Of a DNA stretch of 18,552 nucleotides, positions 12,630 to 18,552 are shown piece after piece. Source of the DNA: Thaumarchaeota archaeon S13 (GTDB lineage: Archaea; Thermoproteota; Nitrososphaeria; Nitrososphaerales; Nitrosopumilaceae); contig RHFA01000094.1 of assembly GCA_003724275.1 (NCBI GenBank), positions 1 to 18,552 of the forward strand, given 5' to 3'. The notes below the pieces were generated by a model, which worked only from the letters and a program-made list of their open reading frames with translations, searched no databases and was not told the origin of the DNA. Within the stretch, counting starts at the first letter, position 1. Every line of letters starts with the position of its first letter. The translations under genes and the position numbers were made by a program.

Positions 12630-15500
12630 TTAGGATTTGTTGCGACACTTACGACACCATGACTGGGGACGGAGCACACCACCCACATTTCTATAACCAA
12701 ACACAGCATATATATTTTGATGGTTTTTTGCAATTGAGCCACAGGCAGGGCATTTAGCTACTATGTTATATGTTAATTTGTGTTTTGAATGCTTTTCTAG
12801 TATATTTCGTACCTCGGTATGATGGTAGGCTACATCATATGCCCATGCACCAAATTCCCCATTCAAATTCACAGCATCTACCCATTCTTTTAAAAATTTT
12901 AGTTTTGTTTTGTTCTGTTCGTTGTCCTTGCCTTTAACTTCAAGAATTAGGTTTGTGTTATTTGTAAGTCTGATCAAAAAGTCCGGGTAATACTCATGCA
13001 AGGATCCGTTATATGAATATGGTATTACAAATCCAATATGGTCATTTTTTACCCATGACTCTACATGCTCATTCCGTTCTAGTTCGTGGCCAGTAGCAAG
13101 CTCCCAACTATAATCATAGACAGCAAGACTAATGTGATTTTTTACAGCGTATTCAGTAAGTCTTTTTGTGTGCCATGGGCGCATTAGACTAGTAGACTTT
13201 ATAGGCGATTGTAGATTCAACATTAATTGTCTTTGCTCAATATTTTTTGCGTTAATGGCAGCACACACATGTCTTACAACACTTTGCATGTTAAACAAAA
13301 TTGTCATTTTTATGCGAAGTTTGTCATCTTTTGTAGCTCCAGACACTTTAATTTTGTCAGTTTCAATAAACTGTTCAGTTAATTTAATAATTTGCGCTAT
13401 AAGAAAATTTCGATTTCCGATCCAGTGGCTTTGCATATCAGCGTAAATATCTTTAGAAGCTAAAAATATAATTTGTTGCATTCGCAAAGTTTTGTTCAAT
13501 TCGCATAAATCAATAGTTGACATTTTATCCACATGGGGTTTGCCGGCGAGTACTTGCGCCATGCCGACAGTTGTGCTTATTTTACTAGTTTTAAGTTTTA
13601 AATCATCGATTTTTTTCCAATCGACGGATAATACGGGGGAATAGGTCAGATTAATTCTATCTATGTTCGGCCACGATATTTCGTGTTTATCTTTTTTTGG
13701 ATCAGGCTCAATCAGTGATGTGGGTCTAGGCGGTTTAGGCGACCTGCCTATTCCACCCTCATGTGGAAGAAATGTGAACGGCACGCCGAATATGTTAACA
13801 TATTCTGGTTCAAATAACCCGGTGTCAGGATTAACATCATATGACATTCGGCGCAGCCCTCTCCCCACCGTTTGCTCACACAGCAACTGGCTTGAAAATG
13901 CGCGTAGGCCCATTATGTGCGTGACGTTTCTGGCATCCCACCCCTCTGTGATCATCTGCACAGCAATTACATTTCTAATCTGTTCGCCCAGCGTGCCAGA
14001 TTTCCCAACACTGTTAACTTTTTGTCGTAATGTTTCTGATTTGTTATGAGATCTGGGATCATATTCAGTGTTTTGTTCAGCCTCTCTCAGTTTTGAGGAA
14101 TCGATCCGTAGCATGTATTCGCTGCCGGACAGTTCACTCAACCCGAGTTTGTTTTGGTTAAAAAAATGTTCGATGCGAGCAGAGGTATTAGTCTGGTTAC
14201 ACACTGTCACCATCACAGGAGGTATTGCGTTCACAGTATTTTTATTGTGGTCATCCCATACTTTTTTTGTGTCAAGCCAATCTTTTCCCAATAACATATA
14301 GGCAATGCGTACTAAATCTGGAAGTTTTTCTTCAGCTCTTGCTTTACGATTTAGATCAGGCTTTACTTCAGGATCAACATACATGTGATAAAACCGCGAC
14401 TTAAAGTTTTTATCAAATTTGCCACTGTCGTCCCGAATAGCAATTTTGGGGGTTTTTGTAAGACCAGATTCTATCGCATCGTTTAAAGAAAAATCAGAAA
14501 TTATCCATCCGAATAGCATTTCTTCGGACACGCTTTTTCCTGTTGGTATAAACGGAGTTGCGGAAAAATCATAACACCTTATAATATTGCGTACTCTATG
14601 TATTCTGTCTAGTCCATCAATCCATTTCGTGTCGTTGTTTTTTAAGTTCACGCCAATACTTTTTTTTCTCCAAGCATGGTGTGCTTCATCGTTGATTACC
14701 ATAACATTATCAGAATCGAAGCCCAATATTCGTTTAGCAAACTTGTTATCACTTTCAGGGCCTTTTTTAACTACATCATAAGGTTTGTCTTCTATTGGTA
14801 TGAGCGTATGCCAATTATGTATAGCAATTCTCGCCTTTTGTAGGTTCTTCCACATTGACATTGGGACAATTCGAAATTCATCATAATAATTTTCTTGATG
14901 TTCTGGTTTGAGAACCTCAAGTCTTTTTTTTACAGTTAAACCCGGAGCAACAATCAACACATTTTTTGTAAACCTTGTATCATTAGGATATGTGGTTTTG
15001 TTCAAGACTTGCCATGCAATTAACATGGCCATAACAATTGTTTTGCCTGTACCAGTGGCCATTTTAGTACACCAGCGAACAAAATCGCCCCCATCAGATC
15101 CTATTTGAATTCCTAATTTTTCTGAGTCCGGAGATTCTGTGAGCCAAATTATAGTTTCGATTGCTTCCAATTGACAAAAAAACAATTTTTTGTCGTTTTT
15201 TGACCTCTTGTGCCAAAATTTCAAAAGTTGCTGTGTAATTCCAGTAACGTTTTGATAGCCCCCATCTCTCCATTTATTTACTTGTTCGCGTATTGTGTCC
15301 ACATTGTCAAGTTTTACAAATTCCCCAGGATCGTCAAATGCCTTACTGTCAGGCGTTGCTTTAAGAAATCCAGCTGGCCTTCTTGTTGAAATTAGATCAA
15401 ATCTTAGTTTTTCACGATTGTACCTCCAATGTTTATCAGGCATTTTGTAAGGATCACAAATTATTAGATTTTTAATGGGTTCAATTTCAATGGTGTTCAT
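12630..15500 (-). CDS. Type III-like restriction endonuclease subunit (Res; helicase-nuclease)
   Basis: A 956-residue SF2 ATPase fused to a nuclease. Motifs: Walker A ATGTGKT (148-154), DEAH (271-274), SATP (313-316), and the late helicase motif in ITEGWDARNVTHIM with EQTVGRGLRR. Near the C-terminus a PD-(D/E)xK site is clear: YYPD with Asp840, then LEVK with Glu854 and Lys856. The last 40 residues add Cys917-x2-Cys920 and Cys949-x2-Cys952, a probable zinc ribbon. It should translocate on and cut unmodified DNA with the methylase encoded just upstream; its ATG lies one base after that gene's stop. The N-terminal segment LFFCQLEAIETIIWLTES reminds me of the BPTD_3080-type restriction enzymes. 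It appears full length and intact. Confidence 0.9.
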   Translation of the reverse strand: MNTIEIEPIKNLIICDPYKMPDKHWRYNREKLRFDLISTRRPAGFLKATPDSKAFDDPGEFVKLDNVDTIREQVNKWRDGGYQNVTGITQQLLKFWHKRSKNDKKLFFCQLEAIETIIWLTESPDSEKLGIQIGSDGGDFVRWCTKMATGTGKTIVMAMLIAWQVLNKTTYPNDTRFTKNVLIVAPGLTVKKRLEVLKPEHQENYYDEFRIVPMSMWKNLQKARIAIHNWHTLIPIEDKPYDVVKKGPESDNKFAKRILGFDSDNVMVINDEAHHAWRKKSIGVNLKNNDTKWIDGLDRIHRVRNIIRCYDFSATPFIPTGKSVSEEMLFGWIISDFSLNDAIESGLTKTPKIAIRDDSGKFDKNFKSRFYHMYVDPEVKPDLNRKARAEEKLPDLVRIAYMLLGKDWLDTKKVWDDHNKNTVNAIPPVMVTVCNQTNTSARIEHFFNQNKLGLSELSGSEYMLRIDSSKLREAEQNTEYDPRSHNKSETLRQKVNSVGKSGTLGEQIRNVIAVQMITEGWDARNVTHIMGLRAFSSQLLCEQTVGRGLRRMSYDVNPDTGLFEPEYVNIFGVPFTFLPHEGGIGRSPKPPRPTSLIEPDPKKDKHEISWPNIDRINLTYSPVLSVDWKKIDDLKLKTSKISTTVGMAQVLAGKPHVDKMSTIDLCELNKTLRMQQIIFLASKDIYADMQSHWIGNRNFLIAQIIKLTEQFIETDKIKVSGATKDDKLRIKMTILFNMQSVVRHVCAAINAKNIEQRQLMLNLQSPIKSTSLMRPWHTKRLTEYAVKNHISLAVYDYSWELATGHELERNEHVESWVKNDHIGFVIPYSYNGSLHEYYPDFLIRLTNNTNLILEVKGKDNEQNKTKLKFLKEWVDAVNLNGEFGAWAYDVAYHHTEVRNILEKHSKHKLTYNIVAKCPACGSIAKNHQNIYAVFGYRNVGGVLRPQSWCRKCRNKS

Positions 15501-15501
15501 T

Positions 15502-18000
15502 TTATTTCAGCTCTAGAACGCGTAATGATTCCAGTCCCTGATCATCTATAATTTTTACTGCGATTTTTTTGTTTAACCCTGCTTCAAAAGCAAGTGATTC
15601 TACACCAAAAAAATTTTCAAGAAGCGATTCGTCAATTTCACCCTGTAGTGTTTTAGCAAGTTTAGACAAACCCTTGCTGCCGGAACTGTTCTTCATTGGA
15701 AAAAACAGCTGTTTGGGATATACGCTTCTGCCATCATAATCTGGATCCAACATCCACAGCACAATTTTACTTGTATCATGGGAAACAATATCGTTTTTTT
15801 CTGTATCAAAATAATCAAATCCTTGAATCCGTACAGTGTATTTCCCGTTAGTTTTTTTAAGAATCACGTCGGGTTGTCCCACAAGCCAGAATGATTCGTT
15901 TGATGAGCGTGCTTTTTTTAAGTCTCCGGTCAACAGATCTTTATTCATTTCTGCTTTGAGTGTGGTCACTCCCTCCCACCTGATATTTTCTATATTTTTT
16001 GATGCTTCAGGGTCAAAATGCATAGCTGCAAACACAACCAACGAGATCTTTGGGTAAATGTCCTGAGCTTCTTGTAGAGCAATTTCAACTTGGCGTTGAT
16101 TAAGGGGCGCGTGTGTTGGGCCAAATGAGACCGCCGCCCATTTTGATTTGGGTTCTTTTGTTTTGGCAATTGCGTGGATAAACTGGGTTGTGGGGTGAGT
16201 GTCTAGTGTTATAAATTCAATTTTTTGGCCATTTTTTCCTTTTATTCCTGTTTTAAGTAATTCTTCTCTCCATTCTTGTTGTGTTTTTTGTGTTCTCAAA
16301 TTATCCAATTGCGAGTTTTTGATAATGTTGGTGTTTTTTGTGTGTTCGTAATACAATGTGTCAATTGATTTTACAGTTGGTGCAGGTACCGCTTCAACTG
16401 TAAACGGGCCTGAAATGCGATGTTTGGTTTTGTCGATTTTTGGTTTATCTAGTAGAAATTCTTCGCCCCCGCGTTCATTGTGTGCTAGTTGTTCAAGTTT
16501 TACATGAGGTACAGTTTCGTATTCAAAACCACATTGTATATTGTTTTTTGAAGATTCGGTTTTGGCTAATTTATAATAGTCGTATGATGCAGTCATTAAT
16601 CGCTGTCTTGTAATAGTAACAGCTATTCTTGATGTGTCACATGTAATCCAGCGTCGTCCAAATTTTTCGGCAACGTATGCAGTTGTTCCTGCACCACAAG
16701 TTGGATCAAAAACTAAATCCCCAGGATCAGTTGCCATCAACATACAACGTTGAATTATTTTAATTGGTGTTTCAACAATATATTGTTTATCAGTTGCACT
16801 TTGCGTGTCTAACCACACATTGTTCAATTCTTGAACAGGGTAATCGTCATAATAATACACATACGCTAGTGAGTTTCCCGTGGGGACGACACGTTTTTGT
16901 CTAATTAGGTTATCCATTCCTTCTTTATTGGTTTTCCAACATTTGTTTAATCCCGGCGAATATACTTTATCATTTATTTTTACATCAAACACAGGCCCTA
17001 GGTTTTTACCAGCAGGGATCAAACTCGATGTTCGAAAAACTCGTGAATTTTTTGGGCGTAATGAACGATCATGACGTTCACGTTTAGTCATAAGCCGTCT
17101 ATCGCCGTTTGAAAGCTCTATGCCAGTGTAGGTAGAATCATCTTTTTTGACAAACAGTGCATTAAATTTTACTTGCGAAATGTCTTTTGCGTACCAAATA
17201 ATATAATCTGTGATTTTTGGGAGATGTTCAGTTCGTGATGAACCTCTAGTTCTGTACGCTATAACTGACATAAAATTTTTAGAATCAAAAATTTCATCCA
17301 TTAAAGTACGCACCAAATGCATATTTTCAATAGATATTTGTACAAAACAACTTCCGCTCTCTTTAAGCATGTTTTTTGCTAACAATAGGCGCTGTCGTAA
17401 GTATGATAGGTATGAGTGAACGCCTAATTCCCACGTATCTCTGAACGCTCTAATCGTTTCTGCTTCGCGGCTTAGATCTTTGTCGTTTTGTTTACAAACA
17501 AATGGTTGAAAATTTGATGAGTATTTTTTCCCATAGGGAGGATCTATGTACACCATTTGAATTTTCCCGTTCAAGCCCTCATTTTCTAATAACGAGTTCA
17601 TTATGACCATAGAATCACCCGCAATAATCCTATTTGACCAGTTGTTCTGGTGTTGATAAAACTCAATTGCTTTGTAGAATGGCAGTTTATTTTCTTTAGA
17701 GTCAAAAAATGGAATTGATTGTTGATCTGTGTGTCGTAACACTTTTTCTATTATTGTTGATGGGTCAATTCTTTCGTGAATGTGAAGTGGTACAGTGTCA
17801 ACGCTAATTTCAATTTTCTCGTTTTTCCCAGCCCATTGCAACTGTGGATCCAAATGGGGGTCAAATTCATATTTCGTAATTTTTATCTCCGGATCTTTTT
17901 TAGCAGCCGCAATCCCCGCATGTGGGTTATTTGGTCTTTTTGCTTTTTTGTGGATGTATTGCTTTGGCGCGCCTTTTCTTGTGGGTTTTTTAACTGACAT
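15502..18000 (-). CDS. Type III-like site-specific DNA methyltransferase (Mod)
   Basis: An 832-residue adenine-type (N6) or N4 DNA methylase. The catalytic motif IV DPPY (153-156, VYIDPPYGKKY) precedes the SAM-binding motif I DPTCGAG (432-438), the beta-class order used by type III Mod proteins. The 240-410 stretch between them is the probable target-recognition domain. A 350-residue C-terminal part of unclear function follows and may contact Res. I prefer ATG 18000 over the TTG at 18027 because AGGTGAT, perfectly complementary to the 16S rRNA end, lies six bases upstream. The TATA box at 18066-18073 then gives a leader of about 40 nt. The first 60 residues are very basic. Codon use is AT-rich as in res. 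Confidence 0.9.
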   Translation of the reverse strand: MSVKKPTRKGAPKQYIHKKAKRPNNPHAGIAAAKKDPEIKITKYEFDPHLDPQLQWAGKNEKIEISVDTVPLHIHERIDPSTIIEKVLRHTDQQSIPFFDSKENKLPFYKAIEFYQHQNNWSNRIIAGDSMVIMNSLLENEGLNGKIQMVYIDPPYGKKYSSNFQPFVCKQNDKDLSREAETIRAFRDTWELGVHSYLSYLRQRLLLAKNMLKESGSCFVQISIENMHLVRTLMDEIFDSKNFMSVIAYRTRGSSRTEHLPKITDYIIWYAKDISQVKFNALFVKKDDSTYTGIELSNGDRRLMTKRERHDRSLRPKNSRVFRTSSLIPAGKNLGPVFDVKINDKVYSPGLNKCWKTNKEGMDNLIRQKRVVPTGNSLAYVYYYDDYPVQELNNVWLDTQSATDKQYIVETPIKIIQRCMLMATDPGDLVFDPTCGAGTTAYVAEKFGRRWITCDTSRIAVTITRQRLMTASYDYYKLAKTESSKNNIQCGFEYETVPHVKLEQLAHNERGGEEFLLDKPKIDKTKHRISGPFTVEAVPAPTVKSIDTLYYEHTKNTNIIKNSQLDNLRTQKTQQEWREELLKTGIKGKNGQKIEFITLDTHPTTQFIHAIAKTKEPKSKWAAVSFGPTHAPLNQRQVEIALQEAQDIYPKISLVVFAAMHFDPEASKNIENIRWEGVTTLKAEMNKDLLTGDLKKARSSNESFWLVGQPDVILKKTNGKYTVRIQGFDYFDTEKNDIVSHDTSKIVLWMLDPDYDGRSVYPKQLFFPMKNSSGSKGLSKLAKTLQGEIDESLLENFFGVESLAFEAGLNKKIAVKIIDDQGLESLRVLELK

Positions 18001-18006
18001 GTATGA

Positions 18007-18013
18007 ATCACCT
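18007..18013 (-). promoter_or_regulatory. Shine-Dalgarno sequence of mod
   Basis: AGGTGAT on the minus strand, six bases before ATG 18000. It fully matches the anti-Shine-Dalgarno end of archaeal 16S rRNA and decides the start over the TTG at 18027. Confidence 0.7.
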
Positions 18014-18065
18014 AGTTGTTCTTCCAAATTGTGTTGTAGAGGTCTTTTTTGAGTGTGCAGTTTTG

Positions 18066-18073
18066 TTAATATT
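18066..18073 (-). promoter_or_regulatory. TATA box of the mod-res operon
   Basis: AATATTAA on the minus strand. With the usual 25-28 nt to the transcript start, the mRNA would begin near 18042 and carry a leader of about 40 nt. Confidence 0.45.
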
Positions 18074-18330
18074 GCCTGTTTCGAGGTTTACGCGCGAACC
18101 ATCAAGAGTGTCTATGCTGAACACAAAATGAGCAGTTTGTGATATGGTCAAACACCACACGGGGGTACGCCCGCCAATCGCACGCTGCTGCGCTTCGATG
18201 CAGCAAGCCGGCATGCTACACACAGACATCGGACGCGGCGAAAAATGACGCATTAATATGCTTTTAGCGCCAATCGGCAAGCCTAGAAGTAAAAGTCGCT
18301 CGAGGCCCAGGCCCGCCGGCCCGTGCAAGC
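18074..18330. other. Intergenic region between the mod promoter and phosphoglycerate mutase
   Basis: About 260 bp without a convincing gene; composition shifts here from AT-rich to GC-rich. It contains an inverted repeat TGCTGC/GCAGCA at 18186-18205 (8-nt loop), the direct repeat copy at 18203-18219, two copies of CGCCAATCG (18172-18180 and 18268-18276), and a TATA-like TTAATAT at 18253-18259 without a matching gene. Confidence 0.45.
18203..18219 (+). repeat. Right copy of imperfect direct repeat flanking the restriction island
   Basis: GCAAGCCGGCATGCTAC, the partner of 12455-12470, in the same orientation. It directly follows and partly overlaps the TGCTGC/GCAGCA inverted repeat. Confidence 0.35.
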
Positions 18331-18336
18331 TTTAAA
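18331..18336 (+). promoter_or_regulatory. TATA box of the phosphoglycerate mutase gene
   Basis: TTTAAA, centred about 29 nt before GTG 18363, which supports GTG as a leaderless start over ATG 18387. Confidence 0.5.
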
Positions 18337-18362
18337 GCAGCCCCGCGCCGGTGGCGCGCGCG

Positions 18363-18552
18363 GTGGCCCAGCCCGGCGGCGTTCGCATGGTCTATGTCCT
18401 GCTTGACGGCGTGGGCGACCTGCCGAGCCCCGACCTCGACGGCAGGACGCCTCTAGAGGCCGCAAGGACGCCGGCGATGGACTCTATGGCCCGCGGCGGC
18501 GCGCTGGGCGACGCGATAACAGTGGGCCGCGGGATCGCCCCCGAGTCCGACA
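18363..18552 (+). CDS. apgM: 2,3-bisphosphoglycerate-independent phosphoglycerate mutase, archaeal type (N-terminal part)
   Basis: The first 63 residues are present; the rest lies beyond the window. MVYVLLDGVGD (from residue 9) is the N-terminal strand and metal-binding Asp motif of the alkaline-phosphatase-like archaeal mutases. DGRTPLEAARTPAMDSMARGG and VGRGIAPESD follow in the family's usual order, the last carrying the Ser that becomes phosphorylated. It interconverts 3- and 2-phosphoglycerate in glycolysis and gluconeogenesis. GTG 18363 is 29 nt from the TATA box and would be leaderless; ATG 18387 in the same frame begins exactly at the conserved strand and would have a 24-nt leader. Composition is GC-rich again, marking the end of the island. 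Confidence 0.88.
   Translation, partial: MAQPGGVRMVYVLLDGVGDLPSPDLDGRTPLEAARTPAMDSMARGGALGDAITVGRGIAPESD

Larger units (their letters stand above)
12455..18219. mobile_element. AT-rich restriction-modification island
   Basis: Between the GC-rich thi4 and phosphoglycerate mutase genes lies a block whose genes are strongly AT-rich, full of AAA, AAT and TTT codons, quite unlike all flanking genes. It holds one two-gene type III-like system and nothing else. The flanks, roughly 12400-12600 and 18100-18330, have intermediate composition. An imperfect 16-17 bp direct repeat lies in both flanks. No integrase, transposase or tRNA is visible, so the mode of entry is unknown; the limits given are those of the repeats and are approximate. 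Confidence 0.6.

Noticed and set aside
18008..18328. A 106-residue minus-strand frame upstream of mod
   Set aside because: It spans the mod promoter, Shine-Dalgarno and the compositional boundary, and has no protein-like features.
1..18552. CRISPR array, rRNA, or transposon with terminal repeats
   Set aside because: No regularly spaced repeats, rRNA segments, transposase or integrase motifs were seen on either strand.

Overview
The window is most likely chromosomal DNA of a GC-rich ammonia-oxidising thaumarchaeon (Nitrososphaerota); Cenarchaeum symbiosum or a close relative fits best. This is inferred from gene content (split methylmalonyl-CoA mutase cobalamin subunit, CofE, Thi4, a nuclease-less Hef-type helicase, archaeal-type phosphoglycerate mutase) and from archaeal TATA boxes about 28 nt upstream of start codons with no leader. 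No database search was possible.

Layout. (1) 1-2043: an accessory patch with three copies of a two-gene module, a small DUF5678-like protein followed by a retropepsin-like aspartic protease. Copy A (+; only the end of its DUF5678 gene is inside the window) overlaps as TAATG and has lost the catalytic Asp. Copy B (-) is complete, overlaps as TGATG and keeps DSGS. Copy C (+) keeps its promoter and a DUF5678 N-terminus, but a deletion fuses it out of frame to a protease that still has DSGS. (2) 2044-12337: densely packed housekeeping genes: Hef-like helicase (-), dCMP deaminase (+), methylmalonyl-CoA mutase small subunit (+), ilvC (-), a roughly 470-bp gap with a possible structured RNA, serB-like HAD phosphatase and cofE (+, overlapping), a PHP-domain protein (+), tusA-like and cysteine synthase (+), thioredoxin reductase (-), then thi4 and a DUF6775-like putative metallopeptidase (-). 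Convergent neighbours overlap by a few bases, and two TATA boxes contain the stop codon of the preceding gene. (3) 12338-18362: an AT-rich island carrying a two-gene type III-like restriction-modification system (mod then res, -), with an imperfect direct repeat in the two intergenic flanks. Its mod gene has a Shine-Dalgarno sequence and a leader, unlike its neighbours. (4) 18363-18552: the start of a phosphoglycerate mutase gene (+), back in GC-rich sequence.

The most interesting system is the repeated DUF5678/retropepsin module: a translationally coupled gene pair of unknown function present at three stages of decay within 2 kb. The restriction-modification island is the clearest horizontally acquired segment.
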